From contig JAENRP010000303.1 in NCBI GenBank assembly GCA_024741835.1, forward strand, positions 1 through 54,462: DNA of 54,462 bases. Direction: 5' to 3'. Positions 1 to 11,893 of the stretch are shown piece by piece (position 1 is the stretch's first letter; every line of letters starts with the position of its first letter). The notes beneath the pieces are model-generated. The model made no database searches. It was not told the origin of the DNA and was given only the letters and a program-made list of their open reading frames with translations. This DNA is from Diplocarpon mali (lineage: Eukaryota; Ascomycota; Leotiomycetes; Helotiales; Drepanopezizaceae). The translations under genes were made by a program, and so were the position numbers.

Positions 1-1375
1 AAAGATTAATACTTAAGTTAAGTATAAGGAGAACATTTTATAAAAGGAAAGAAACGCTAGTAATATTTATCTTTATTATACCTATTGAGTTTATATATAA
101 CCTTCTACTACTAACCTTAATAAAGCGCCTTTTTATTTTAATAAGTAGGCCTTTAAATAGGTAAGATTTATTAATTATATATACTATATAATTAGTATTA
201 CTATACTAATTAGATTTAAGGATCTTATAAAGATCGGCTTTTAAAATATAAGTATCTTTATTATAATTATTATATAAATTATCAGAAGTAGATTCAAGTT
301 CAAATAACCTACTATTATTATTAGAGGTATCTATTAAAGTTTTAATTAAATAGCCTTTTCCTTTGCCTTTCCTTAATAGTTGCGGCCTTTAGTAAGATAA
401 AGGCAATTTACTTCTTAACTTCTACTTCAATTGCTTCTTAATATTAAAGCTAGCGACTATATTAATTAGTTGCCTTCTAACTTTATAATTAGTAATATTA
501 TAAGTACTATTATAGAAGTAGTATCCTTAATAAGCTTAAGGGCTTATCCTGCGCTCTTTCCTCTTCTTAGGCTTATTATTACCTTATAATATAGCATTTG
601 CTAATTTAGAGTATCCTTTAAAGTCTTATTTAATAATTTAAAGGAGGTCGATCTTCTTATAAATCTTAAGGTTAGGTTAAATAAGAAGAGATTATTTTAC
701 AATAGCAAACTTAAGAAGGAGGCTATTAAATAGGAAACTAAAAAGCTAAGTTTCTTTAAAAGTTATAGCTATCTTAGGATCTATAGCTCTTACTTTCCTC
801 CTTACTTGATATAATATAGATTAGATAGAGTCTATATTTATATTTATATCCTTACTATCTTTATCTTTTTTATATTAAAATAAAGTGATCTGCTATAGCA
901 AATGCTAGGTATTAAAGGCAGTTATCTAAGAGTATTTTACCTTTAAAGTATCTTATCTTATCTTTATATTATTATAAATTTAAATAAAATCTTAGTCTTT
1001 ATCGCTTAAACCTCTATTGATCTTAAGCTTGCATTTAGCTAAGGCCAGCCTATACTCCTTCTCCTTTTCTATATTTAAAATCTGCCTTTAGGATTCTCGG
1101 TTATTATCTACTAAAGCTCTTAAGCTAAGCTTATTTAATATATCTAGCAAATCCTTAGCAATTGCATTAGCTATTAAAGTAGAAGTAGACAAATTAGTAA
1201 AGGGAGTATAAAGGGCTATTCTCGTATATTTAATAAGTATCTTTTAAATTGCTATTTTAATACCTTTGCTCTTAAAGTAAAGCTTTAAATCGTCGAACTA
1301 TTATTGCTAGTTCTTTCGAAAGAGTTAGAGGTCTCTAAGCTTAGTATTTCGATCAGAATCGGAAGCTATTGCCAT
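1..1375 (-). pseudogene. E0m gag and start of pol (copia), RIP-broken
   Basis: The start codon is preserved at 1375 (MAIASDSDRN on the minus strand); the homologous start in E0p is mutated. The frame then runs through a copia-type gag with many TAA/TAG stops in place of Gln and Trp. At about 486-524 lies a decayed zinc knuckle (YFYNSTYNITN; Cys and His changed to Tyr). After a basic and Asn/Ser-rich linker, the aspartic protease domain begins at about 230 and is cut by the window edge. In a live element this polyprotein would form the virus-like particle and release the enzymes. The family is assigned from domain order and the protease context; the copy is certainly dead. Confidence 0.75.
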
Positions 1376-1512
1376 TTCGAATAGAATTGTATTAAAAAAT
1401 CAAATAAATTAAATAGTTAAAGGCATTCCTCCTATCGAAAAGTTAAAATGATTAAATAGTAGGTATTATAGAAGTATTAAATAGGGAAGAAGTCCTCTTA
1501 TCGAAAAGGGTT

Positions 1513-1660
1513 TTTAGGCTATAACGCAAGGAATCACACCTCTTATAAAATATAATAAAGTAAAGAATTATACCTCTTGCAGTACCAAAGGGTTATAAAG
1601 CAAGGAATCACACCTTTTGCAATACAGGTTAGCTAAATAAGGAATTATACCTCTTATTCG
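1513..1660 (-). repeat. E0m leader tandem repeats (4 copies)
   Basis: Four imperfect copies of a unit built around AAGAGGTGTGATTCCTTA (minus strand) lie about 38-40 bp apart between the primer-binding site and gag. The same array is found in E0p at 52809-52936, so it belongs to the family and is not a local duplication. Confidence 0.8.
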
Positions 1661-1763
1661 CCGATTGCTCGCCTCTTACTATAAGTCTTATTCAACTTCC
1701 TACTAATAGTTATAGCATAAGTGCTTTCCAAGGGAAGTCAATAATCTATTATCAGTCTAACTA

Positions 1764-1775
1764 GGACTCATAACC
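1764..1775 (-). other. E0m primer-binding site (half initiator Met-tRNA)
   Basis: On the minus strand the LTR is followed at once by GGTTATGAGTCC. Apart from one C-to-T change, this is complementary to the anticodon stem-loop of eukaryotic initiator Met-tRNA (GGGCTCATAACC). Priming by an internal tRNA half is known for Drosophila copia and yeast Ty5. Confidence 0.7.
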
Positions 1776-1970
1776 TATTAAGCTTAAGTAAGTCGGCGCA
1801 GTAAGTAAAGGAGGCTTCTAAAGGTCGATAGTTGATATATTAATAAGAGTTAAGGAAGGAAGGTTACCCCTTTCTTCCCTATAGCTATATACGTATCAAT
1901 ATCCTACTAACTAAGCAGTAGAGTCATATGATAATATATCAAAGTGATAGCTGTATCACCTATCTTAACA
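1776..1970 (-). repeat. E0m 5' LTR (195 bp)
   Basis: The ends were set by comparison with E0p and by the adjacent primer-binding site. On the minus strand it begins TGTTAAGATAGG and ends CTTAATA (from CTTAACA), giving the short terminal inverted repeat TGTTAAG/CTTAACA. The partner LTR lies outside the window. Confidence 0.78.
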
Positions 1971-1975
1971 TTATC

Positions 1976-3556
1976 CTTAATTAAAAGAACTTATATGCAG
2001 CTATTATATAAGTTATTTAAAAAGTTAAAGAGATCCTAAGAGATCCTAAAGAAGGGCCTTAAAGATCGGTTCTTAAAGGTAGCGCAAGAGATAACTTGCC
2101 TAGTAAACGCTACTATATATATAAGGCACTCTAGCCTTTATATTCCTTTGATCTTTACTCCCTTAGTGCACTTGACTAGCGCTTAAAGAGCCTCTGCGCT
2201 TAGGTAGCTAGCGCAAAGGTGCTATATATACGCATTATTATCCCGCACCCTAGTAGGCGTATAGCTAGACTAGAACTTATTATAAAGCGTCGTTTCAGCT
2301 ATAGGAAACGCTATTAAGGTAAAGAAGTTATATTAAAGCATATTTAAAAGATCTAAATAGTTAATAGGCTTATATTTAAAGAAAACGAGATTATAGTAAT
2401 ACTTTAATTAAGCCTGCTTTATAAAATCTGCGATACTCTTAAAGCGTAAAGTAAGGTCTACCCTAGAGTATTAAAAACCCTTATTCGCAAGGAGCCTCTT
2501 TAAGATAATATTAGTAGTAAACTCCTTTATAATAGTAATATTGCGTAGCGTTATCCTTATAGGAGAGCTATTATATTATAAAAGAGAGTCTGCTATATAT
2601 CTATTACCTCTCCTAATGATTAGGAGTCTTAAGGTACCTACTTTAATATATTACTATAAGTCGCTAGAAGGCTTAAAGGTGCTTGCGATAAGTAAATCCT
2701 TTGAATTAATAATATAAGTAGCTGTGTAATTATTAAAGAGTATACTTAAGGAGAGCGGGTAGCATTTTAGCTTAAAGAGGTAGTAGATGTTAAACAATTC
2801 TTTAAAGGCATTAAAGGCAAAGGGATCTATTACTATAAAGACTAGTAAGTTCTCCCTTTTACTTAAACTATCCTCTTTAAAGGCTAAAGCCTTTCCTTTA
2901 AATTTATCAATTGCTATTACTATAATATTATTCTCCTTAAGCTATGCTTAAAGACCCTTGAACTAGTTTCTTACGTTTAATGCCTTTTGTATTTATAGGA
3001 CCTCCTTTCGTAAGGGGAGAGCCTTTATATTTTCCTTACGCCTATTTATAGCGTATAATAGTTTCCGATAGTCCTAAGGCTTTTAATAGTAATTAGTAGA
3101 GCCTTTATAAGGGCACTTAGGCCTGATCTCCCTTTTAAAGCTTATAAAGCGATTTCGAAAGCTGCTTACTAAAGCCTGCGAAGGGGTTTTAGCATTTAAG
3201 AAAGACTCTTAAGTAGTAAAAACTACTAGCCCTTTATTATCAATTGCTCTATTAGATTCAATGCCTGCTAAGTCGCGGCTTAACTGCATTAGGTTATACT
3301 TATATAGGGTTCCTATCTGCTTATTAGTGATTATTTCCTCCTTTAAGTAAATCGCTTAACTTAGATTAATCTTTATTATAATTAAGTTTAAAAAGTCAAT
3401 TACTCTTAATCTCCCTTTAATCTTAAGAAGACTATATTATTCTGCTAAGCGGTACGCCTCCTACCACTCCTGGATCTACTACTAAGTATTAGTTCTCCTA
3501 GTCTTGCCTTAGCATAGTATATCGCAGTATTAAAGCCTTATTTAAGACTGAATAGC
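1976..3556 (-). pseudogene. C0m gag end, protease and integrase start
   Basis: This stretch is collinear, in reverse, with C0p 23095-23578 joined to 30787-31870. It therefore crosses, without interruption, the point where C1p sits in the other copy (near 3070 here). It encodes the end of gag, the copia protease region and the GAG-pre-integrase domain, which in C0p reads SHLGADALALVK-like with stops. Stops are almost all TAA and TAG. The left end is cut by E0m in the integrase region. Domain identity rests on the better readable C0p copy. Confidence 0.7.
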
Positions 3557-3728
3557 TGTCGTGCTGTATTTAGAGGTGGATTCTCAGTAGTGGCAGAAGC
3601 TTGTAAAATTCTACTTTAACTATATACCTGAGCTCCCTTTATAGAAGTGCTCTGTGGCCACTTCAGGGGTATATTATATAAGCCAGTCCTTAGATGCCTT
3701 AGTGCCTGAGGCTCCTTATAGCGCAATA
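3557..3728 (-). repeat. C1m 3' LTR
   Basis: 172-bp LTR. On the minus strand it begins TATTGCGCTATAAGG (ancestral TGTTGCGCC) and ends AAATACAGCACGACA. It matches 10587-10758 and both C1p LTRs. Confidence 0.92.
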
Positions 3729-4013
3729 CACCCCTTAGGTAAGAAGCAGCTCTTAGCTAGGCTTAGCTATAACTAGCGCTAGATCTAGTATATAAGACTC
3801 CTTTATTATACTCCTTAGCTTTTAAAATAAAGAAAATTGCTTAATAAAGCTGTAATAAATAAAAGAGGGAGCGCGTTCCAGGTGCTTCCTTTATAAAATA
3901 GAAGCTAAATTAGGTGATAAAGGAAAGTTAATAAAAGCAGCGCGCTTATAAAAGTACGCGTTTTTCCTTATAAAGCTTTCCTTTCTTATACTTCTTTAAA
4001 TAATCACTTTAAA

Positions 4014-4885
4014 ATAGAGAATAGTAATAACAACTCTAAGAAGCGCCCTATTAGGGCTACTACTATACGCTTCTTGCTTATATTCCCTTACTCCTGCTAA
4101 TAGACTTATAGCAAAGTCGTTATACTTAAATATAGCTTAAAGCTTCTTAGCGCGGCAGATAGTAAGAGGATAATAACGCACTTAAGACGTTTAATATAGT
4201 AATACCCTTAAGAGGGAGCGCGCCCTTTTCCCTTCCTACTACCCCTTAAGCCGTAGTTCCTAAAACACCGGCGGTCCCTTCCGCAGCTCCCTCCTCCTAC
4301 CGCAAGCCAAAGCAAGGGCTAATAAGGAATATACTATATAAGGGGTGCGTTTAAAGCTTCTTAGCTAGGAAGTCGGCTAGCATATGCTTTAATAGCATAG
4401 TAAGAGTATACTACTCTTATTATACAAAAGAAGGCTATGCGTGCTAAGAGCTTCCTATCGGCGCCTTAAAGGCGTAGGAAGACTATATATTCTTATTAAA
4501 GGAGAACGATAATAATGCCATAGTACGTTCTTAAGCTCCCTTTAAGTGGTTTGCTACTAATAAGCAGTTTAAGGCCTTGCTACTACTAAGAGGAAGGTAA
4601 GAGAGGAGCTTTAGAAGGCGTACTAAAGAGAGATAAAGGAGGTAGTATTATCAAAGGGTATATTAATCATAAGCTTTTTCGTACTATAGCTAATAGCTTC
4701 TTAAAACCAGTGGCTTAAGAGCTCCTACCGCCGATTATAGCACCTCTTAGCCTCGCCGCCTGCCTCGCAAAGGCTTTTAAGGCTCCTGCCCCTGCGGTAG
4801 CTTATAGCGTACTTATAGTTGTTCCTGGCGTTGCTCCCTAGGCGGCTCCTAGGGCTATGCTACTAAAGGAGTCGGTTGCTTTTCA
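4014..4885 (+). pseudogene. Decayed ORF antisense to C1m, 3' region
   Basis: Between the end of pol and the 3' LTR, C1 carries a 0.9-kb GC-richer block whose protein-like reading lies on the strand opposite to gag-pol. Here it starts at 4014 with ATA, where the C1p copy has ATG, and begins ENSNNNSKKRPIRATTIRF. Later protein-like stretches (for example FLLKENDNNA and APFKWFATNKQFKALLLLRG around 4495-4590) fall in another frame, so introns or frameshifts are likely. Near 4700-4860 it becomes Ala/Pro-rich. I recognise no family. Presence of the same block in both C1 copies shows it travels with the element. Function is unknown. Confidence 0.45.
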
Positions 4886-5051
4886 ATAGGGATACGCCCT
4901 AATGTTATTTGCAAAGCTATTAAAGGTTCTGATTATCTAAGGGAGTTAGTTTTAAGCCTCCTTATATATTAGTATAAGGAAAATTGAACCCTATCTTACG
5001 CTTCCCTTCCACTCGCTCTTATAAAGGAGATATAAAAGAATTATAGAGCAT

Positions 5052-8000
5052 TTAAAATGCTAGCTTCTCGACTAGACCTCTTGCGTCTTAAAGGTTTAAA
5101 AGCTTAATAAAGCTCTCGAACTTTTATTAAAGAAGGTTTTTAATAAGGCCATTAGCGTATATATCCTTAATAGGGAGATAGGCTATTTAAAAGCTCCCTT
5201 TTTAATACTCCTATTATAGCTATATATTATATATATCAATATATTAGAGCTTTATAGAAATCCTTTAAAAGTCTTTTATAATAAGCTATATTATCTATTA
5301 ATTATCGCAAAATATAGACTATAAAGCTTTTACCTTAAGCTATATTTCCTTAAAGAACCTTCTTAAAGCCATTATCTCCTTTACTATATGCGCTACTCCT
5401 AGGAGCTTAGCCTTTATAGTAAAAGTAGTAACTATCAATTGCTTTAAGGCCTTCCAAACGATTGCTCCTCCAAATAGGAATATAATAAAACCGTAGGAGG
5501 AGCGCCTTATCTTTAGATCATTTGTAAAGGAAGCATCTGACGATACTACTAGGTTATTTGATCTGCTAAATCGACTATAAGTGATTCTTAGGAAGTATAT
5601 ATTAAAAAGGTAGCAAATTATCCAATTGATAGCTTTAAAGTATTCGAAGCTTAGGTTTATATAGAAATGAGATAGCTAGGCGATTGTAAAAGCTATATCT
5701 AAGCGCAGTATAATAGCTATATATAAGGCAAAGCCTACTTTTTCCTAAAACTCCTTAATTCTCGAGTAGGGAGCTGTTTTATAGTTCTTTTTAAATTTAA
5801 AGTAGGGGAGCGGCGTACTAAGGAAACGCCCTATATTAAGGCTAAACTTCTTCGCCATCTTCTTAATATAAGTGTTATAAAGTAGAGTAATCGTACCCTG
5901 CTTCCTATCTTAAGAGACTCTTACCCTTAAGAACTACTTAATATCTCCTATAGCTATCAATTCGTATGCTTTACGCAGTCCTTCTATAGTCTTCTAAGCT
6001 TCTTCTATATAAGAGGAGTAGTATATTACTTATATATCGTTAATGTAAAAGGCTATAAACACAGTCCTATCCTTATTAACAAATATACAAGGCTCCTTAC
6101 TAAGAGGGGTAAGCTTTAAAGACTTTAGAGTATTAGTGAAATCCCTATACTAAAGCGCTAAGGAGTCTCGAAGGCAATATAAGGCGCGATCGAGCTTTAC
6201 TACTTTATCTTTCTACTTCTAACTATCTAATAAGAAGCAAATAACTAGCGCGCTCCAAGGGTCTCTCTTAGCATTTATAAAGGTATTAATAATATCGAAC
6301 TATTAGAGCTCTATATCGAATTTAGCAGCTATTGCTATTATAATCCTAAAAGATCTTAATGCGAGCGTTGCAGCATAGGTAGAGAAAATAGAAGCTTCCT
6401 TTTAAAGATCTCCCCTTATTACTATTCTTAACCTAAAGCGGCTAATCTCCCTAAAGGAGCTTAGCTTATAGTTAAAGACCTACTTTAGTAATATAGGCCT
6501 TATAGTAGCCTCGCTTTTATCGATCACTCTTTAGTAATTGCGCGCTTCTAGGTTCTTAATCTTAATTCTAGCTCTCTCTTTAAATTACTTTCCGAAAGGG
6601 TGATTTGCAAGCTCCTTCTAATGAGTTAGCGCTTTAAGAAGCTTATCTTAAGGTGGAATTAGAAAGGTAGAGTTTCCTCTAGAGCTTTTAGATTAAGTTG
6701 CTATAGCAATAACGTAGTATACCGCTTTATACTTTTCTCTATTAGTTCTCGCAGGCTCCTAACTTAGCTAGAAAGTTGATATAAAGCTATTTACCTACTT
6801 TAACTAATATATTTTAAGTTCTTTAAAGGCTAGCAGGAGATCCTTAATATATATTATATATATGGCATTCCTACTCCCTCTTCTCCTTTTTGACCTGCAG
6901 AGTAGTATAGGTATCATTTCCTACTCCTTATTAGGCTTCTTACGTTTTTAGAAGGCCCTTATATTAAGTACTTTAGGCTAAGCTTCTATTAGTTTTAAAG
7001 AACTCCCTCTTTTAATATTATCCTTAAGAGCTTCTATATCCTGGTGTAGCTCTCGATCGATTAGTGCTTTTAGTAAGAGCTAGCGTGCTTCTTTACCAGT
7101 TGCCTATAGTAGAGCTTCTAATAATTGAAGGGCCTGCTCCTACCCTTGCGATTGCTTAATTTATATAGTAACTAAAGGCCTAGTATTGCGCTCCTTAGTA
7201 GAGCTAGCATATATAATATCGCTTTCGACGCTCCTTTTAACTATTAATAGTTATCTTAAAGCGTTTAACCTTTCGCTACTAAGCAGCTGCTCTTAAGTAG
7301 CTAAAGTAGAAATGCTATAAGTAGCCTTATAGGGGACAAGAGCCCTTAATAGATCTGAGCTTAAAGTTTCTATTAATAAAAGATTAATAGGCTTACCCTC
7401 TATTAGGTTATCCGTAGGCTACTTATCTAAAGCTTCCTCTATATTCTTAATAATTAACTTAGCGTCCTAAGCTTCCTCCTCCTCCTCCTTAATCATTTGT
7501 ATAATCTCTTTAATAATTAAGAGTAGATGGCCAGCTACCTTTTTATACTCCTTAGAGTAGAATTTAGACTTATTAAACTTAACGTTTTAGGAGATTATAA
7601 CCTTTTAAAGCTTAAGCACTTAAATCCTATATATATTAATAGCGTAGTAATTAACTAGGTATTTAATATGCCCTTATAGCATAGTTTTGAAAGCTCTCTT
7701 ATTCTTTAGAGCTTCCCTTTCCTTTGCCAATAGGTATACGCGTATTTTATACGCTTTTATATCCCCCTATTCTAGTCTTAAATCGGTAGTAAGCTTTATA
7801 GTGATCTATAGATCATACTACCTAAAGTATTATTTAAACTAAAGTTAAAGCACTTCATTTGGACTCTTCTATCTCTTGCGCTTTAATAGGCCGATATTAT
7901 AAAGGTATATTGCAGCTAGTATAGCTTTAGGCCATAGGTGCTCTAGGAGGTTAGCAAAGATTAGCATAGTAAGTGCCTTTTTAATAATCTCTACTTCCGC

Positions 8001-10550
8001 TCTTTTAAAGGCTCTATTTGGTTTATAAGTATAGGATAGAGTAACTTCTACCTTTATGCCTTTAGCTTTGTACTACTCTTTATATTTCGATGCTCCTTAT
8101 AGGAGAAATACTAAGGTATTATTATTGCTCTTTAGAATATATAAGGAGAGGTAGTAATAGCGCTTTACCTATACTTTAAAAGATTAAAAAGCTTTTAGAA
8201 TTAGCGTTAGGGACTTATAGAGTAGAGTATATTTAAATAACTTCTTATTAAATTCATCTTTAATTAGAAGAAGCCAGCTTTTTAAGGAGAGGCTTGATAT
8301 GCTATAGTCAAATAGGTCTTAAGAGCACCTAAAGAACGGTCTTAGAGCCTTAAAATCTGACTCTCTCTTAAAAGGCTTTTACTTAGCTTTTGCCTAAGCG
8401 CAAGCTTTATAATTGATTTATAGCTTCCCTTTGATCTTTACCCCCTTTACGTTTAATATAAGCTTCTTAAGTGCCTTAGCTCTTAGATAGCCTGATTGAA
8501 GGTACTAAATATCTACCGAATCGTTCCTAGCTCTTAGGAATACGCTGCTTTTTAAAGGTTTATATTAGCTTTGCAAACGCTATTGTAAAATAGGGAAGGC
8601 TAGGTAGGTTAGTTAAGTATAGTATAGTAAGTTAGGAGCGTTATAAAAGTTAATAGGCTTATATTTAAATACTATAACATTCGACCTACGCTTTAGCTAC
8701 TTTACAACTATATTATTATCTGCTATACCCCTTTAGAGCGTTGCATCTAGGCCTATATATCATACCCTAGCCTTCTTTAAAAGAGGCTTTAAGATAATAT
8801 TAATATTAAACCTATTTATAAGTGCTATATTCCTAAGCTCTAAGTCTCCTCTATTAGTAAGAACCCCTTTTATTAAATGTATACCCCTCTTTCTTATTAG
8901 CAGACTTAAGCTCCCTGCCTTTATATAGTTCTAAGGATATGCGATTTTCAATGATCTAAGAATTAGAAGCTCCTTTCGATTAATAAGGTGCGTCGCAGCG
9001 CAGTTATTAAGTAGGATTATATTCGAAAGAGCGTAAGGAGCTCTAAGGGTAGAGTATATTCCTAGGGTAAAGTCTTTAAAGAGAGTTAGATTTAAAAGGG
9101 CGGCGATAATCTTGGATTTGCCGCTCTTTAAAGCTTTAGTAAATATTCTTTCCTTAAATTGATCTATAAGAGCTTGTTTAATATAGGAGAGCTTAGTATA
9201 AAGCTTTCTCTATTCCGAGGAAGCAAGGTTTTCATATATTCTTTTGACCTTATTAAAGCTAGGGAGGTTTTGAAGTGTACCTTCCTTAGCGCTAGTTAAG
9301 GCGTATTTTAGCCTATTATACTCCTCTGGGTTTTAGAAGTAATTTTTGACTTAAGGGCAAGGGCACTTTTTAACGCTTCCCTTAAGAGTCTTCTTCGCCT
9401 TGCCTTTATTTAGTGCTTTTAGATTAGTATAATCGCCTACTCCTTTAAGTAAGGCATATACTCTAAGGGTTGCCTTTAATAAAGAGCTTATAAGGCTTCG
9501 CTTTATTAAGCTTAAGAACTAATTAATATAATAGACTATATCTTTTCTATACTCCAGACTTAGCTTATTATCTCTAATAAGCTTTGCCTAGGTCTGCTAG
9601 GACTAAGTAGGAGTCTAATAGTAAACTGATTATAGAAACTTTGTAATCGCAAAGGAGCCTTGAACCTTTAGGATTCTATACATTTATACTTCTTAGTAGA
9701 TCTCCTTAAAGCTAGCAAGTCAGGTCTTTAAGTCTACTTTACTGCTTTTTATTTTAAAGAGCTTAGTATTATAGTCTTTCCGAATTGACTTTATTATACT
9801 AACCTTAGAGGGGGCTAGTCCCTTGCGCAAGTGCTCTACGATCTATTGAATTAATAGTTTCCCCGCTTCCTTATAGTCATATTGCACTGCTTAAAGCAAT
9901 ATAGGGTATACTATCTTAATAATCCAATGGTATAACTAAGTATAGGAGCTCTTATTCCTTTTCTATATTTCTATTATAAGATTTCATTATATTACTGCTA
10001 TTTTATACTCTAGCTTTATATCTTTAGCTATTATCTTTGCAGGTAGTAGTAGAGCTGGCGTTTATTAATTAGTAGCTTCCTACTATTAGTATAACTTATA
10101 ATAGCTTTATAATACTCTCTAGTCCTATCCTTCTATAATTTTTTTAAGCTGCGGCGGCTCTATTTCTAGATCTAGCAGATATAAAGCTTCGTTCTTATAG
10201 AGTAGAGCTTAGTTTCCTATCTCTATAGTATATAGTTTAGGGTTATTAACCTGTCTTAGCTTCTTTATATACTTCTAAAGGCGTAGAAATTCAGCCTGAA
10301 ACTTTAGCTTAGCGTACTAAATGCGCTATGACTTCCTATCTTAGAGTATAACTCTACTAGAGCTAAACTCTTGAGCTTCTTTTTACTAGTATTCGCTTAT
10401 ATTGCCTAGGATAGTAGGAAGTATGGTATTAGTTGGCTAGGAGTATTAGAACGTCGAGTCAGGTCGTATAACGCATATAGGCAAGGGAGAATAGATGAAA
10501 AGAGTAGTAAAACCTCTTTAAGAAGTCTTTAAATATAATAGATTTTTAAT
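5052..10550 (-). pseudogene. C1m gag-pol polyprotein, RIP-broken
   Basis: This is the counterpart of the C1p polyprotein at 23787-29285. It would encode gag, an aspartic protease, copia integrase, reverse transcriptase and RNase H in one frame of about 1,830 codons. The protease active-site region near 8990 reads LLNNCAATHLIN, that is, Asn-Cys where most copia proteases have Thr/Ser-Gly. The reverse transcriptase core begins near 6300 (FDVINAF-like). Disruptions are mainly in-frame TAA/TAG from RIP. The element cannot be autonomous now. Boundaries are transferred from C1p by collinearity and may be off by a few codons. Confidence 0.75.
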
Positions 10551-10575
10551 CGTTTGCTCTTAAGAGTTGCAAATA

Positions 10576-10586
10576 GTACTAATTAC
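10576..10586 (-). other. C1m primer-binding site
   Basis: The minus strand reads GTAATTAGTAC directly after the LTR. The C1p equivalent is GTTATTAGCAC, which is exactly complementary to the anticodon stem-loop of fungal Ile-tRNA(AAU), GTGCTAATAAC. This copy has two mismatches. Confidence 0.5.
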
Positions 10587-10758
10587 TATTGTACTATATT
10601 TAAAGGTAGATTCTCAATAGTGGTAGAAGCTTATAAAATTCTACTCTAACTGTATACCTGAGCTCCCTTTATAGAAGTGCTCTGTGGCCACTTTAGGGGT
10701 ATATTACATAAGCCAGTCCTTAGATGCCTCAGTGCCTGAGGCTCCTCATGGCGCAACA
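10587..10758 (-). repeat. C1m 5' LTR
   Basis: 172 bp; the minus strand begins TGTTGCGCCATGAGG and ends AATATAGTACAATA. The right edge is fixed by the TSD atagc at 10759-10763. Confidence 0.92.
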
Positions 10759-10763
10759 ATAGC

Positions 10764-11590
10764 CTTATCGAAAGGCGCAATATCATACTTTAAAATAGAT
10801 ACTAGGCCTTAGAGTAAGAGTTGCTAGTTTATTAAATTAGTATATAAGTCATTAGTAGTAGTTCCACTTATAGGAGTATCTCTATTAGGTATTAAAGAGG
10901 AAAGCTTCTTAGCTTAGATTTAAGCTTAAGCTATCGCAGAAGCTAAAAGCATTCTATCGATAGTCTTAAAGACCTATTCTAATAGTAGTTTGTAGTATTT
11001 GCGTTAGGTCTTTTAAGTCTCCTTACATATAAGGTACTTCTTTATTAGGATTTTATATTTATCTTTAATATCTTTATAAGAGGCCTATAAAAGGAGAGCT
11101 TTTAATAGATCTCTTAAGGGAAAGCAGGCGTAAATCTATTTAGTTGGAATAGCTATATACTCTTTATATAACCTCGCGTATACTATGCAAAGGTTGGCCG
11201 TTTCCAATTCCTTAAGCTCTTATATAAAGGGAGCTTAAGGCTTAGTCTTTATAATTGACTTAAATAGGAGTCTTAGATCGGTAAAAATAGTAATATTATA
11301 AAGCTTAGTAAAGAATATATATTTATTAAACTACTTCACCTAGGAGGCAAAGGTATTAAGGCAAGGCTTAGAGATACTTAAAGTATTAGATATATTAAAT
11401 AGAGTTTAGTAAAAAAAGGTTAGGTATATAAATAGAGTTTATAAATAAGATTCGATTAAAAAATAGAGATTTATTAATTGAAAATAAAGGTCCTTCGAAT
11501 TGTTATAAATACTCGAAAAGTCGGTTAAGAGCTTAAAGGGCCCTTTAGCCAATTGCATGCAAAGAGAAAGCATATTAAAGTGCTTATAGG
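10764..11590 (-). pseudogene. C0m gag, N-terminal part
   Basis: Collinear in reverse with C0p 22260-23095. It covers the leader after the primer site and the first part of the C0 gag, which C1m interrupts at 10763. The reading frame shows repeated TAA/TAG. No catalytic motif is expected here; the call rests on position after the LTR and on homology to C0p. Confidence 0.65.
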
Positions 11591-11599
11591 GCTTATAAC

Positions 11600-11626
11600 T
11601 ATAATACAGTCGGCTAAAAGGCCTTC
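11600..11626 (-). repeat. C0m 5' LTR, distal piece left of G1
   Basis: Twenty-seven bases matching the end of the C0 LTR (GCCGACTGTATTATA on the minus strand). The rest of the LTR resumes at 18776 beyond G1. The shared ccttc at 11622-11626 and 18776-18780 is the G1 target duplication. Confidence 0.88.
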
Positions 11627-11875
11627 TGTTACGACTTGCTCTGGAGCGTACAGTGGGTCGATAATCGAACGCTGACTGTATTACCTTAAGAGGTACGCTA
11701 TATAATAAGAAGAAAAGATAAAGGAGAGAGAGTCTCTAGTAGAGCTCCTCCAGAATAAGTACAGGTGCTTTGCTAGCGTGCACATGATCCAGCCACTTTG
11801 CTACCTTAGCGTACACCTGACTTTATACACCTAACTAATACGTAATATAACTGTGCATATAATACGGCCGTAATA
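11627..11875 (-). repeat. G1 3' LTR
   Basis: 249 bp, matching 18527-18775. The plus strand begins TGTTACGACTTGC. It shares local blocks with the LTR-like sequence at 19841-20092 (CCTTAA..GGTACGCTA, and GTAGAGCTC followed by AATAA.TACAGG). Confidence 0.92.
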
Positions 11876-11893
11876 CTACCCCCCCCCTTTGAA
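11876..11893 (-). other. G1 polypurine tract overlapping the pol stop
   Basis: On the minus strand TTTTTCAAA is followed by nine G and TAG, directly abutting the 3' LTR. This is the plus-strand primer of gypsy elements. It is also the end of pol, reading Phe-Phe-Lys-Gly-Gly-Gly-stop in the same frame as the reverse transcriptase. G2 has the same design of G run and TAG next to its LTR. Confidence 0.85.

Larger units (their letters stand above)
1..1970 (-). mobile_element. E0m: truncated Ty1/copia retrotransposon (5' part)
   Basis: This is the 5' portion of a copia element read on the minus strand: LTR (1776-1970), primer-binding site, leader with tandem repeats, gag, zinc knuckle and the start of the protease, where the window ends. 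It is an inverted, nearly full-length match to 52494-54462, and both copies stop at the same base of the element. The right edge (LTR start, reading TGTTAAGATAGG on the minus strand) lies inside the integrase-proximal part of C0m. The base run ttatc at 1971-1975 is the only visible target-site flank. Differences between the two copies are mostly transitions, as expected from RIP. Confidence 0.88.
3557..10758 (-). mobile_element. C1m: full-length Ty1/copia element, 7.2 kb
   Basis: Identical-orientation LTRs (3557-3728 and 10587-10758, 172 bp each) flank a 6.86-kb interior, and a perfect 5-bp target duplication (atagc at 3552-3556 and 10759-10763) closes it. The minus-strand order is 5' LTR, primer site, gag, protease, integrase, reverse transcriptase, RNase H, a GC-rich region with an antisense ORF, and 3' LTR. 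It aligns end to end with C1p (23579-30781, 7203 bp) but sits about 480 bp away from C1p's position in the C0 host, so the two are separate insertions. Confidence 0.93.
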
